A stretch of DNA of 64,000 nt. Origin: Streptomyces sp. AV19 (GTDB lineage: Bacteria > Actinomycetota > Actinomycetes > Streptomycetales > Streptomycetaceae). Where the stretch lies: contig NZ_JAEAMR010000022.1 of the NCBI RefSeq assembly GCF_015999245.1, forward strand, positions 511,891-575,890, in the 5' to 3' direction. Shown here piece after piece: positions 1-8,647 of this stretch. The stretch's first letter is position 1. Each line of letters begins with the position of its first letter. The notes under the pieces are model-generated. The model searched no databases, was not told the DNA's origin, and saw only the letters and a program-made list of their open reading frames with translations. The translations under genes and the position numbers were made by a program.

Positions 1-2
1 AC

Positions 3-404
3 TGCCTGCGGTCCGTCCCCGGACAGGGCATCCGCGTGGCAGGTGCGCGCACGCTGTCCGTCGATCCCGCCTGGACGCACATCGGCGTGCGCCGCCTGGT
101 GAACCACGCGCGCGAGTCGCTCGAACAGGCAACCCGGTGGGCCGCCTCCGGGCCGGACGACGTCCAGCTGGCGGCCAGGGTCCGTCAGTCCGCAACGGAG
201 TTCCTGACCGGTCTGTGGCGCGAAGGGGCGCTGCTCGGCCGGTCCGCGGACCAGGCGTTCTCCCTGGTCTGCGACGAGAGCAACAACTCCCCCGAGGACA
301 TGGCGCGGGGCACGTTGCACCTCGACGCCGGCCTCGCCGCCCTGCGGCCGGCCGAGTTCATCACCTTCCGCATCCGGCAGACCTTCGGGGACACCGAAGC
401 ATAA
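3..404 (+). CDS. Phage/contractile-system tail sheath protein, C-terminal part (5' end outside window)
   Basis: The reading frame is open from the window edge, so the gene starts upstream. The visible ~133 residues match the C-terminal domain of tail sheath subunits: a short lead-in ending GQGIRVAGARTLS, then the conserved block with HIGVRRLVNHARESLE, the segment FLTGLWREGALLG, and the terminal PAEFITFRIRQT. Sheath subunits polymerise around a tube and contract to drive it through a membrane, in myophages, R-type tailocins and extracellular contractile injection systems. In intact clusters the inner-tube gene usually follows; here a small two-gene unit follows instead, so this may be the edge of a prophage or injection cluster, or a remnant. 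Family assignment is firm; whether the gene is intact cannot be judged. Confidence 0.8.
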   Translation, partial: CLRSVPGQGIRVAGARTLSVDPAWTHIGVRRLVNHARESLEQATRWAASGPDDVQLAARVRQSATEFLTGLWREGALLGRSADQAFSLVCDESNNSPEDMARGTLHLDAGLAALRPAEFITFRIRQTFGDTEA

Positions 405-495
405 GGAAAGGAAGAGGAAATCCACCAGATGCACCACACCCCGCACCCGCCAGGGTGGATCAGCGTCCTTCACCGGAACTCCCCGAGGAGTCTCA

Positions 496-1128
496 ATGGA
501 ATTTGACTCGTGTCTCAGGAGCCATGCGGAGGAAATCCGCCCCGCCGCCGGAGCTGTCCTCTGTGCCGCGTGCATCAGGCAGTTGGACCGTCAACTGCGT
601 GCGCTTCCCGATCTCCACCAGGAATGCCTGCACCACGTCCTCGCGGTGTCCCGGCAGCGGATCCGGACGAAGGTTTCCGGAAGCCGCAGGCGGGATCACC
701 TGAACATGTCCGCGCTGGACGCCCGGAACGACGTTCTCGCCATTCTGGAGTCCTGGTCCGGATTTGTCGCGGATGAGCTCGGAACCGCTGTACCGGCCCG
801 TTCCGTCCACCACTTGGCGAGCTTTCTCCTGCGCCATCTGGAGTGGCTCGTCGCCCGGCATCCGGCTGCCGACTTCGCGGCCGAGATCGAGACCCTGCAC
901 GGTGAATTACTCCGGACCATCGACCCCGACCACGGTGATCGCCGTGCGCCCGCCGTGGAATGCGTCGTGGACGACTGCACGGGGACGATCAACGCCTTGC
1001 CGCAGAGGAGCGGTGGCGGGAACGCGGGAAAGAACAGCATCAGCTGTTCGTCAGGACATTCCTGGGAGGTACGCGAATGGCTCACCCTACGGCATCTCAT
1101 GGGCCGGCGACGGAAGGACGCCGCATGA
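496..1128 (+). CDS. Conserved Streptomyces hypothetical protein with Cys pairs; contains a TTA codon
   Basis: A 210-aa protein starting at ATG after a GGAGTCTCA leader. An N-terminal CAACIRQLDRQL segment and later VVDDCTG and SCSSGHSW segments place Cys/His residues as in a small zinc-binding fold; the middle is helical. The family recurs in Streptomyces beside a small helix-turn-helix gene, as here; function is unknown to me. The stop overlaps the next start (ATGA at 1125-1128), so the two genes are translationally coupled. Codon 138 (907-909) is TTA, read only by the bldA tRNA in Streptomyces, so expression is predicted to be developmentally gated. Earlier alternative frames here are shadows. 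Confidence 0.7.
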   Translation: MEFDSCLRSHAEEIRPAAGAVLCAACIRQLDRQLRALPDLHQECLHHVLAVSRQRIRTKVSGSRRRDHLNMSALDARNDVLAILESWSGFVADELGTAVPARSVHHLASFLLRHLEWLVARHPAADFAAEIETLHGELLRTIDPDHGDRRAPAVECVVDDCTGTINALPQRSGGGNAGKNSISCSSGHSWEVREWLTLRHLMGRRRKDAA

Positions 1129-1307
1129 ACAGGCCGCCGCGCCACAGGCTCGTGCCGACGAATGTGGCCGCCCTCGCCGCGGGCGTGACCGAGGCGACCA
1201 TTCGTAAGTGGGTGAGCCGGGGGAAGATAACCCGCTACGGCACGCCGGGCCGCTCGGAGTTCGACATAGAGGAACTCACGCAGATCGCTCTGCAACGGCA
1301 GCACTGA
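1125..1307 (+). CDS. Small MerR/excisionase-like helix-turn-helix protein
   Basis: A 60-aa protein whose start ATG overlaps the preceding stop. The core VAALAAGVTEATIRKWVSR followed by GKITRYGTPG and a C-terminal DIEEL is the winged-helix DNA-binding pattern of MerR-like and excisionase-type proteins. It has no effector domain, so it probably acts as a small DNA-binding partner of the coupled 210-aa protein. Such minimal HTH proteins often mark phage-derived or mobile loci, which fits the sheath fragment upstream. The target is unknown; the 16-bp direct repeats ~200 bp downstream are one possibility. Confidence 0.75.
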   Translation: MNRPPRHRLVPTNVAALAAGVTEATIRKWVSRGKITRYGTPGRSEFDIEELTQIALQRQH

Positions 1308-1505
1308 CCCGTCGGCCCGCGGGGGGCTCGACGGGTGGGAACAGGGGGAAGAGGGACGGCGTGGGCGGGACGTCCGCCGGATCGCGTCCCGGCTGCGGGA
1401 GTCCGGGACTGCCTCACGGGCAGTTCGCACCGGTCCCGGCGCCGCGGCCGGTGCCGGTGCCGGCCGGGAATCCGTCCGGCCGCGCGGCCGCGCACGCGGC
1501 CCACG

Positions 1506-1568
1506 CCCGGACTTGAGTGAACCCGGGCCTGAGTGAACAGGGCATGAATCAGCCCGGACTTGAGTGAA
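1506..1568. repeat. Three 16-bp direct repeats (iteron-like)
   Basis: Copies CCCGGACTTGAGTGAA at 1506-1521, CCCGGGCCTGAGTGAA at 1522-1537 and CCCGGACTTGAGTGAA at 1553-1568. Copy spacing is 16 and 31 bp, and the 15 bp between copies 2 and 3 resemble a degenerate fourth unit. All lie on one face of a non-coding region. A protein-binding array (operator or replication/excision iteron) is the natural reading, but there is no direct evidence. Confidence 0.7.
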
Positions 1569-1708
1569 AGCGACAACACGCCCGCGCACGTCACAAGAAA
1601 CCATCGTGCCGGGGCGGGGGGGAAGGCGGGGGGAAAGGCAGGGGGAAAAGAAACGTTGCCGCCGGTCTGCGTCAGCAGGCCGGCGCAGCCGTGCGGGCAG
1701 GCCGCGAG

Positions 1709-1748
1709 CGGCCGTGCCCGGGCGGAACGAGCCGCACGGGCACGGCCG
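1709..1748 (-). terminator. Candidate terminator of the mevalonate operon
   Basis: A 12-bp perfect inverted repeat (arms 1709-1720 and 1737-1748, core GCCGTGCCCG) lies ~130 bp downstream of the HMG-CoA synthase stop in the direction of transcription. There is no T-tract, as is common for Streptomyces terminators. Confidence 0.45.
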
Positions 1749-1878
1749 GCGGGGCGTGACACGGCATCCGTCCGCCCGCGCCGACCCGTACGCGGGCAGC
1801 CCGGGAGGGGATGCCCGCGTACCCGTGGCCGGCAGAGCGCCTCTACCGCCTCCAGCCGGTCTGCCGGCTACAGCCGGT

Positions 1879-3054
1879 CTAGCGACTCTCGTAGACGCGC
1901 TTGTGGCCGCTGAGGCCGGCCAGCCGGTAGGGGCCGGTGGTCTGCGACGGGGTCGGGTAGTCGCCGCCGTCGGTCGGGAAGGACCGCTCATGCAGCTCGC
2001 GGTACCCGGCGTAGTCCAGCGGCTGCCGCCGGTCGATCGCCTCGCGGTGCGCCTCGGTCCGCAGGTGCTCCCGGTAGCCGGGAACGACGGTCCCGGCGAA
2101 GAACTCCGCGACGCTGCCGGAGCCGTAGCTGAGGAAGCCGATGGACTGGCCGGTCATGTCGTCCGCCTGGTCGAGCAGCGAGGCCAGGCCGAGGTACACC
2201 GACGCGGTGTAGCTGTTGCCGACGACGGCGTTGTAGGACGTGGTCTGCCCGATGGCACGGGCGACCGCCGCCTCGTCGGTGTCCTGCCCGCAGAGGTTCA
2301 GCAGATGGCGGTGCGCCTTGTAGGCCATCTTGGTGAACGGCTGGTGATAGCAGAACGCGCTGAACTCCTCCAGGGCGCGGCCGCCCTGCTCCGCGTAGTC
2401 CTTCCAAGTGCCCTGCACCGCCTGCAGATACGCGGTGATGGACTCCTGTCCGTCGACCAGTGCGGCGTCACGGTAGTTCGGCCGCCAGAAGTCCATGACG
2501 TCGGCGGTGAACAGGCCCGAGGGCTCCTCGATGCGCACCAGCGCGGGGTCCGAACCGACCAGCATGGCCACGGCCGCCGCGCCCTGGGTCGCCTCGCCCG
2601 GGCTGTCCAGGTCGTACTTGGAGACGTCGCTCGCGATGACGAGGACGCGGTGCTCGGGGTTCCGGTGCACGAGGCCGATGGCGAACTGCAGGGCCGCCGT
2701 GGCCCCGTAGCAGGCCTGCTTGAGCTCGACGACCCTGGTGGCCGACGGCAGCCCGAGCAGCGAATGGACGTATACGCCCCCCGCCTTCGCCTGGTCGATC
2801 GAGGACTCCGTCGCGAAGACGACCGTCCGGATCCCCTCGGCGCCGTGGCGGGCGATGATGGGCGCGGCCGCGGCCGCGCCCATGGTCACGATGTCCTCGT
2901 CGGCGGCGGGCACGCTCATCGACCGCTGGCCGATGCCCAGGTGGTACTTGCCGATCTCGGTGCCGTTGTGATCGGCGAGTGCCGTGTGCGGCAGGACGAA
3001 CCCGGTCGTCGCGAACGACAGATCGTGAATACCGATGGCGGAATCGCCGGCCAT
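1879..3054 (-). CDS. mvaS: Hydroxymethylglutaryl-CoA synthase
   Basis: Condenses acetyl-CoA with acetoacetyl-CoA to HMG-CoA, the first dedicated step of the mevalonate pathway; cytosolic, thiolase fold. The length of 391 aa is normal for bacterial HMGS. The catalytic trio is visible: Glu83 in ATESS, the acyl-carrying Cys115 in KQACYGATAAL, and His237 in CYHQPFTKMAYK; a GSGS near the C-terminus is also family-typical. It is last in the six-gene operon, starting 2 bp after the HMG-CoA reductase stop. Gene order matches the mevalonate clusters known from Streptomyces terpenoid producers such as strain CL190. All the catalytic residues named are intact. Confidence 0.97.
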   Translation of the reverse strand: MAGDSAIGIHDLSFATTGFVLPHTALADHNGTEIGKYHLGIGQRSMSVPAADEDIVTMGAAAAAPIIARHGAEGIRTVVFATESSIDQAKAGGVYVHSLLGLPSATRVVELKQACYGATAALQFAIGLVHRNPEHRVLVIASDVSKYDLDSPGEATQGAAAVAMLVGSDPALVRIEEPSGLFTADVMDFWRPNYRDAALVDGQESITAYLQAVQGTWKDYAEQGGRALEEFSAFCYHQPFTKMAYKAHRHLLNLCGQDTDEAAVARAIGQTTSYNAVVGNSYTASVYLGLASLLDQADDMTGQSIGFLSYGSGSVAEFFAGTVVPGYREHLRTEAHREAIDRRQPLDYAGYRELHERSFPTDGGDYPTPSQTTGPYRLAGLSGHKRVYESR

Positions 3055-3056
3055 GC

Positions 3057-4118
3057 CTAAACACCCACCTTTTCCGACGTGTTGGCCCGCTCCAGCTGGA
3101 CGTGGGCCCGCATGAGTTCACCCGGGTTGGTCTGCGCCGCGAGGAGCGAGAGCTCTCCGCACAGCACCGTCGCCGCCGCGATGACGGCGAGCCGGCGCGC
3201 GTTCTCCCCGGGGGCACGGTCCTCGCGGCAGCCGAGCCGGGCCAGGTTGGTCTCCACGAACCCGAGCCCCTTGCCGTTGCCCACCGTGCCCACGATCAGG
3301 TTGGGCAGCGTGCAGGCGAAGTAGAGGTCGCCGTCCCGGTCCTCGGCCATGACGACGCCTTGCGAGCCTTCGACGATGTTGGCCGCGTCCTGGCCCGTCG
3401 CCAGGTAGAAGCCGAGCAGCATGTTCGCGAAGTGGGCGTTCGCCGAGCGGATGCCGCCGGCGAGCAGGGTGCCGAGCATGTTCTTGCGGATGTTCAGCTC
3501 GACGATCTTGGCGGCCGTGGTATGCAGGACGCGGTCGACCACGTCGCGCGGCACGAGCAGTTCCGTGACCACGTTCTTGCCGCGGCCGAGGATGCCGTTG
3601 ATCGCGGTGGCCTTCTTGTCCGTGCAGTAGTTCCCGGAGATCGAGCCGTAGGAGATGCCCGGGACGGTCTCCAGCAGGTGGCCCAGGAGCACGTCGGACG
3701 CGAGCGTCGCCATGTTGTGGCCGGACGCGTCGCCGGTGCTGAACTCGAAGCGGATGAAGAGCAGGTTGGCGTTGATCTCGTGCCGGATGCCGATCAGCTC
3801 GGCGAACCGGCTGCAGGTGCGCACCACGTCACGAAGCTCGTCGATCCGCGCGTCGATGGTCCGCGCGGCGGTGTACGCGGTCTGCGCGTCCACCGCCTCG
3901 ACGAGCACCGAGCGGGTCATCCGCTCGTCGACGAGCGTGGCGACGATGCCCTTCTCGGCCAGCATGGAGACCTTCGCCCCGCGGCCCACGGAGGGCCACA
4001 GCGGCGACTCGTAGGTGGCGAGCGGGACGTGGGTCTCGGTGGTGGCGACGTTCCCCGAGATGCGCAGGGGCCCCACCCACTTCATGGGGACCCCGGCTAT
4101 CGCGTGTTCCTCGGTCAT
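3057..4118 (-). CDS. hmgR: HMG-CoA reductase (class I type)
   Basis: Reduces HMG-CoA to mevalonate with two NADPH. The ATG at 4118 gives 353 aa, the size of the CL190 enzyme; upstream in-frame residues are out-of-gene. Glu37 lies in VPLATYESPL, Lys in TDKKATAING (~168-169), Asp244 in GQDAANIVEGSQG, and a C-terminal His in RAHVQLER, matching the E-K-D-H catalytic set. GTVGNGKGLG is the nucleotide-binding loop. There is no membrane anchor, as expected for bacteria. Its start overlaps the isomerase stop (ATGA at 4115-4118), so translation is coupled. Confidence 0.96.
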   Translation of the reverse strand: MTEEHAIAGVPMKWVGPLRISGNVATTETHVPLATYESPLWPSVGRGAKVSMLAEKGIVATLVDERMTRSVLVEAVDAQTAYTAARTIDARIDELRDVVRTCSRFAELIGIRHEINANLLFIRFEFSTGDASGHNMATLASDVLLGHLLETVPGISYGSISGNYCTDKKATAINGILGRGKNVVTELLVPRDVVDRVLHTTAAKIVELNIRKNMLGTLLAGGIRSANAHFANMLLGFYLATGQDAANIVEGSQGVVMAEDRDGDLYFACTLPNLIVGTVGNGKGLGFVETNLARLGCREDRAPGENARRLAVIAAATVLCGELSLLAAQTNPGELMRAHVQLERANTSEKVGV

Positions 4119-5218
4119 CGTGCGTTTCCCGTCAGTTCGTCGGTGGCACCGGCACGGCGGGAACGCTGGGCGAACTGCCGTGTGTCGATGCCCCGGTCGG
4201 TGCAGAAGGAGCGAAGGGTGCCGTTGATCAGCAGATCGCAGCGGGTCAGGTCGGCGGGGGTGCGCGCGCCGAGCATGGTCATGATGGCCGCCAGCTGGTC
4301 GAGCCACGTCGTCAGCTGGGCGACCAGGGCCTCCACGCCCTCGTCCTGCACGGTGCGGAGGAATCCGCCGGACGCGCCGACGCCGTTCGCGCCGAGCGCC
4401 AGCGCGCGGGCGACGTCGAGCGGGTTGCGGACGCCGCCGGAGGCGAGGAGCGGGAGACCGGCGCCCTGCGCGTCCAGGAGGCAGGCGACGGCGGACTGGC
4501 CCCAGCCCTCCAGGTAGGCGTAGTCGCCGAGCCTGCGCCGGCCGTTCTCGATGCGGGCGAAGTCCGTGCCGCCCCGGCCGCTGACGTCCGCGGCCCGCAC
4601 GCCCAGCTCCTCCAGCAGCAGGACGGTCTCACGGCTCAGCCCGAAACCGACCTCCTTGACGATCACGGGGACGTCGACGGCCGCCGCGATCTTCTCGATC
4701 TGCGGGACCCAGGACGCGAAGGACCGGTCGCCCTCCGGCATCACCGTTTCCTGCACCGTGTTGATGTGGATCTGCAGGGCGTTGGCCTTCAGCAGGTCGA
4801 CGGCCCGCCGCGCGTTCTCGACCGACGCCGTCGCGTTGACGTTCGCCATGACGAACCCGTCGGGGTTCTCCTCGCGCAGCACGCTGAACGTACCGGCGCA
4901 CGAAGGGTCCTTGAAGTACGCGCTCATGGAGCCCGAGGCGATGGGCACACCGGTCTCGCGGGCGGCGACGGCCAGATTCCGGTTGATCACACCGGTGTTG
5001 ACGCTGCCGCCGGTCATGGCGTTGATGTACAGCGGCACCTGCCAGCCGATACCGGCGAAGGCCGTGCCCAGCGACACCTCCGGCCGGTCGGTGCCGGCCA
5101 GGGCGTGGTGGACGAACGTCACCTCGTCGAACTGGTTGCGTCCACTGCTCTGGTGCTGCTGCTCGATGGCGAGCCTGACGTGGTCGTCCTTGCGTTGGGC
5201 GATCAGCTGATCGGTCAT
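4115..5218 (-). CDS. fni: Isopentenyl-diphosphate isomerase, type 2 (FMN-dependent)
   Basis: Interconverts IPP and DMAPP using reduced FMN; DMAPP would be the donor for the adjacent prenyltransferase. 367 aa, TIM-barrel. Family features: RKDDHVRLA near the N-terminus, NAMTGGS, the FMN-site segment SGRGGTDFARIE, and the C-terminal phosphate loop ASGGVRNPLDVARALALG. The start is set by the ATGA overlap with the phosphomevalonate kinase stop (5215-5218). Type 2 rather than type 1 isomerase is usual in Streptomyces mevalonate clusters. Confidence 0.96.
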   Translation of the reverse strand: MTDQLIAQRKDDHVRLAIEQQHQSSGRNQFDEVTFVHHALAGTDRPEVSLGTAFAGIGWQVPLYINAMTGGSVNTGVINRNLAVAARETGVPIASGSMSAYFKDPSCAGTFSVLREENPDGFVMANVNATASVENARRAVDLLKANALQIHINTVQETVMPEGDRSFASWVPQIEKIAAAVDVPVIVKEVGFGLSRETVLLLEELGVRAADVSGRGGTDFARIENGRRRLGDYAYLEGWGQSAVACLLDAQGAGLPLLASGGVRNPLDVARALALGANGVGASGGFLRTVQDEGVEALVAQLTTWLDQLAAIMTMLGARTPADLTRCDLLINGTLRSFCTDRGIDTRQFAQRSRRAGATDELTGNAR

Positions 5219-6309
5219 TCTTCGTTCCCTTCCAGGGCGGGACGGATCGGCAGGGGCCGAACCCCCGCCATGGCCCACCGTTCCCGTACGTGAGTGATGT
5301 CCTGCGACGCCTCGGCGTCGAGCAGGGCGATGCCGCAGTCGCCGCCCCCTGCCCCCGAGGGCTTGGCCGCGCCGCCGACGGCTTCGGCGGCATCGCACAG
5401 CGCCGTCAGCTCGGTTGTGAAGATGCCCAGTCCGACCTCGTCGTCCAGCCGCGCCAACTCCCGCCGGGCGCGCCGGATCTGGTGCATCAGGTCGTGCTGG
5501 TCCCCCCGCTCGAACGCGGAGACCGCGGCGCGCACGAAGTCCGCGCTGGTCTCCATGAACCTCTGGTGGGACGCGCTGCCCCGCCAGGTCCGCCGGTGGA
5601 GGCCGGACACGAGGGACGTGGTGGAGGCGGGCGTTCCGGTCCAGCCGACCTCCAGTGAGAGGCCGTCGGGCGGCGGCAGCCGGCGCACCTCGAAGCCCGG
5701 CCAGGGCGCGCCGAGCGCCTCCTCGACGCCCCGGCGCCGTGCCAGGTCGAGCACGGCGGCCCGGTCGGGCGCCCGGTAGGCGATCCAGCCGCCCCATGTG
5801 CCGGCGGCGAGATCACCGCCGGAGGCTTTGACGTCGGTCTCCGCCGTCGCGAGCACGGCCAGGCGGTACCGGGCGTCGGGCGACAGCTCCAGGCCGCAGA
5901 AGGCCGCCACCGCCGCGACGGTCGCCACGGTCACCGCGCCGCTCGACCCCAGCCCGAACTTCGTGCCGTTGTCGTGCAGTTCGCTGCTGACCGAGACGCT
6001 CAGCGCGGGCGCGGGACGGCCGCGTTCGGCCAGCAGCCGGCCCACGGTCTCGATCGCCGACAGCACGTGCGTCAGTCCGGCTCGTTCGCCTCCCTCGTCG
6101 GAGGCGGCGAGCCGGCCGTCGCGCCATTGCCGGTGCACCGGTCGCGGGGCGAGGTCGGAGGAGATCACGACGCCGGCTTCGCCGGGCTCGGACACGGTGA
6201 CGGTGACGTACCGGTCGACCGCGACCAGGATCGCCTGGTTGCCCGGCTCCACCACCGCGTACTCGCCCGCGACGAACAGTTTGCCCGGCGCGCGCCGGAC
6301 GACCGTCAT
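5215..6309 (-). CDS. mvaK2: Phosphomevalonate kinase
   Basis: GHMP kinase that phosphorylates mevalonate 5-phosphate to the diphosphate. 364 aa from the ATG at 6309. N-terminal APGKLFVAGEYAVVEPG is GHMP motif 1; KFGLGSSGAVTVAT is the ATP-binding glycine/serine loop (motif 2); KPSGAGGGDCGIAL is motif 3. Start and stop both overlap neighbours by the ATGA arrangement. Distinguished from mevalonate kinase by its EYAVV motif 1 and its position between the decarboxylase and the isomerase. Confidence 0.95.
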   Translation of the reverse strand: MTVVRRAPGKLFVAGEYAVVEPGNQAILVAVDRYVTVTVSEPGEAGVVISSDLAPRPVHRQWRDGRLAASDEGGERAGLTHVLSAIETVGRLLAERGRPAPALSVSVSSELHDNGTKFGLGSSGAVTVATVAAVAAFCGLELSPDARYRLAVLATAETDVKASGGDLAAGTWGGWIAYRAPDRAAVLDLARRRGVEEALGAPWPGFEVRRLPPPDGLSLEVGWTGTPASTTSLVSGLHRRTWRGSASHQRFMETSADFVRAAVSAFERGDQHDLMHQIRRARRELARLDDEVGLGIFTTELTALCDAAEAVGGAAKPSGAGGGDCGIALLDAEASQDITHVRERWAMAGVRPLPIRPALEGNEE

Positions 6310-7328
6310 GATCCTCCCCCGGGCAGGAGGCGGGCGCCCGGGCCGGGTCCTGCGACGTGCACCGCGCCCCCCTGGACGGCACCGCGCACGACCGCGGCCA
6401 CCCGGTCCGCGTCCGCGCGGTGGCAGAGCACCTTGACGTTCGGCCCGGCGTCCATGGTGGCGTAGGCCGGCACTCCGTCCCGCCTGAGCTGGAGCACGCT
6501 GTCGAGCACGGTGAGCGTCGGCGCCGACAGGTAGCGCACCGCCGGGCGCGCGGCCAGCATCGTCGCGTGCATGCCGAGCGCGTTGCGTTCGGCGATCTCC
6601 CCCACCGCGTCGAGGTCGCCCCGGTGGAGCGCCTCCCGCATCTCGACGAGGTCGTCCTTGCTGGAGGCGGCCCACGGCTCGAACAGCGGCGAGGTGGCGA
6701 CCGTCCGCCGCATGGCCTCGCGGCTGGACACGGCCTTGGGCCCCGCGTTGACCACCGCGATGACCAGCGCGGGGTCGATCTCCCCGGTGGTCACCGGCTC
6801 GGCGTACGAGCTGAGGTCCGCGTCCACGGCCCCGGGCTCGCCCGCGTGCCAGATCGCGAAGTCGCCGAAGACGGACCGCGACGCCGACCCGGATCCGCGC
6901 CGGGCCAGCCGTGACAGCGCGGTGGCGTCGGCGTCCAGCCCGTACGCGGCGGCGGAGGCGACGGCGAGGGCGGCGAACCCGCTCGCGGACGACGCCAGGC
7001 CCGCCCCGGTGGGGACGGTGTTCTCGGTCTCCACGACGGCCCGTCGGGAAACCCCCGCCCGCTCCCGCACCAGGTCCAGGAACGCGACGACGCGTCGCCG
7101 CGCCTCCCCCTCCAGAGGCGCGCCGTCGAGCGTCACCTCGTCGTGCTCGGCCTCGGGGTCGAGCCGGACGCGGGTGGTCGTCGGGAAGATGTCCAGGGTC
7201 ATCGACAGGCTGTCGGTCCGGGGAAGGATGAGCTGCTCGTCGCGCTTGCCCCAGTACTTGATCAGCGCGATGTTCGGGTGCGCGACGGCGGTGGCGCTTC
7301 CTGCCGTACTGCGGTGGTCAGCGCTCAT
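6306..7328 (-). CDS. mvaD: Diphosphomevalonate decarboxylase
   Basis: ATP-dependent decarboxylation of mevalonate diphosphate to IPP. 340 aa. Signature elements: AHPNIALIKYWGKRD at the N-terminus (substrate site), the loop PTGAGLASSASGFAAL, a GSGSASRS segment, and the catalytic Asp region YATMDAGPNVKVL. The start lies 11 nt inside the mevalonate kinase gene, again giving coupled translation. Confidence 0.96.
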   Translation of the reverse strand: MSADHRSTAGSATAVAHPNIALIKYWGKRDEQLILPRTDSLSMTLDIFPTTTRVRLDPEAEHDEVTLDGAPLEGEARRRVVAFLDLVRERAGVSRRAVVETENTVPTGAGLASSASGFAALAVASAAAYGLDADATALSRLARRGSGSASRSVFGDFAIWHAGEPGAVDADLSSYAEPVTTGEIDPALVIAVVNAGPKAVSSREAMRRTVATSPLFEPWAASSKDDLVEMREALHRGDLDAVGEIAERNALGMHATMLAARPAVRYLSAPTLTVLDSVLQLRRDGVPAYATMDAGPNVKVLCHRADADRVAAVVRGAVQGGAVHVAGPGPGARLLPGGGS

Positions 7329-8355
7329 CGTCGGCCAGCCCCTTCAGCGGTACGACCCAGGTCTGCACGGCGCCGGCTTCGCGCAGCCGCCGGGTGACCT
7401 CGCCCGCCTGCTCCGGCCGGGCCAGCGTGATCATGCAGCCGCCCATGCCGCCACCCGTGATCTTGGCTCCGAGGCTGCCCGCGGCGAGCGCGGCCTCGAC
7501 CATCGTGTCGATCCGCTCGGTGCTGAGGCCGGCCGCGCGGAGCAGCTCGTGGTAGTCGGTGAGCCGCGAGCCGAGCTCCTCCGGCCTGCCGCCGGCGAGC
7601 GCGTGCCGGGCGTCCTCGGTCAACTCCGTCGCCCGGCGCACGAATTCCTCCTGCGCTCCCGGCCGGTTCCGGAACCCCTCGCGCAGCAGCTCGACCGCGT
7701 CCTTGGTCCTGCCCACGTCCCCGCTGTCCGCGATGATGAACGAACCGTCGCAGCCGATGGGCAGTTCCCGGGCCTCGCCCGCCTGGAACAGCAGCGGGGC
7801 GGACGCGCCGACGGTCAGGGCGTCGACGCCGCTGGCCCGGCCGTGCACCACGTTCTCGGCCGTCTGCACCAGGTCGAACGCCGTGCCCGGCGTCACTTCG
7901 CGGTCGAAGAGGTCGGCGAGGGCGAAGACGACCGCGCGGGCGCACGCCGCGCTGGAACCGAGTCCCCGGCCGGCCGGGATCACGCAGTCGAGGATCACGT
8001 CGAGGTGAAGACTGTCGGTCAGCCCCATGAGCGCCCGGAACTCGGCGGTCAGCCGGCGCAGGCCCTCGGACGCCTGCGTCTCCTCCGGCCTCGAAGCGGA
8101 ACCGGTCATCGTGAGGGACACGTCGCCCGTGTCGTCAGGGGAGTGGGAGGACCACCCGACGCTTGCCGTGACCGACAGTTGCGGAACCGGGAGAGCGAGC
8201 GCCGGAGCCCCGTAGACGACCGCGTGCTCCCCCAGCACGATGGCCTTGGCGTGGGCACGGCCGACACCGACCGTGCGAGCCCGGCGGCCCTCCAATGTCC
8301 CCTCCGCTGAGGTCGGCAGAGTCAACTCACTCAACTCCCCTTGTTTCTTACGCAT
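7318..8355 (-). CDS. mvaK1: Mevalonate kinase
   Basis: First kinase of the pathway and first gene of the six-gene mevalonate run. 345 aa, equal to the CL190 enzyme. Motifs: GRAHAKAIVLGEHAVVYG (motif 1), PAGRGLGSSAACARA (motif 2, ATP), and KITGGGMGGCM (motif 3). A 292-bp gap carrying a tandem repeat array separates it from the prenyltransferase, so it may have its own promoter, although both are transcribed leftward. Confidence 0.96.
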   Translation of the reverse strand: MRKKQGELSELTLPTSAEGTLEGRRARTVGVGRAHAKAIVLGEHAVVYGAPALALPVPQLSVTASVGWSSHSPDDTGDVSLTMTGSASRPEETQASEGLRRLTAEFRALMGLTDSLHLDVILDCVIPAGRGLGSSAACARAVVFALADLFDREVTPGTAFDLVQTAENVVHGRASGVDALTVGASAPLLFQAGEARELPIGCDGSFIIADSGDVGRTKDAVELLREGFRNRPGAQEEFVRRATELTEDARHALAGGRPEELGSRLTDYHELLRAAGLSTERIDTMVEAALAAGSLGAKITGGGMGGCMITLARPEQAGEVTRRLREAGAVQTWVVPLKGLADDER

Positions 8356-8410
8356 TGAGATCGCTTCATCCAGAGTTCTCGACGGAAACCGCCGTTTCGA
8401 GGTGGTCGCC

Positions 8411-8509
8411 GGTGGGACGGTGCCTCAGCCGGTGGGACGGCGCCTCAGCCGGCGGGACGACGTCTCAGCTGTGGGACGACGTCTCAGCCGGTGGGACGAC
8501 GCCTCAAGC
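8411..8509. repeat. Five tandem ~20-bp repeats upstream of the mevalonate operon
   Basis: Unit GGTGGGACGGTGCCTCAGCC repeats head-to-tail at 8411-8430, 8431-8450, 8451-8470, 8471-8489 (19 bp) and 8490-8509, with changes mostly at two internal positions (GGTGCC, GGCGCC, GACGTC). The array lies 55-155 bp upstream of the mevalonate kinase start, in the only sizeable gap of the cluster. It is not in a gene. It could be an operator array or a slippage-generated transcript structure. Confidence 0.85.
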
Positions 8510-8647
8510 TCACGCCCCGATAACGGAGTTACGGAGTTGACGAAAAAGGCCCCGGCCCGAGCGCTGCCGCCCTCGCGCGCCCTCGCGGATCCGGGACCTG
8601 TCCGACGGCCGCCGGCACCGGCTCGTTCCCTACCGGCGGACGGGGCA

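Larger units (their letters stand above)
1308..1878. other. Intergenic region between the small HTH gene and the mevalonate operon end
   Basis: No convincing gene: the frames that cross it are Arg/Pro/Ala-rich GC shadows with no family features. It contains three 16-bp direct repeats (1506-1568), a purine-rich stretch around 1608-1652, and an inverted repeat downstream of the HMG-CoA synthase stop (1709-1748). Confidence 0.6.

Noticed and set aside
8411..8509. CRISPR array
   Set aside because: Repeats are contiguous with no spacers and there are no cas genes.
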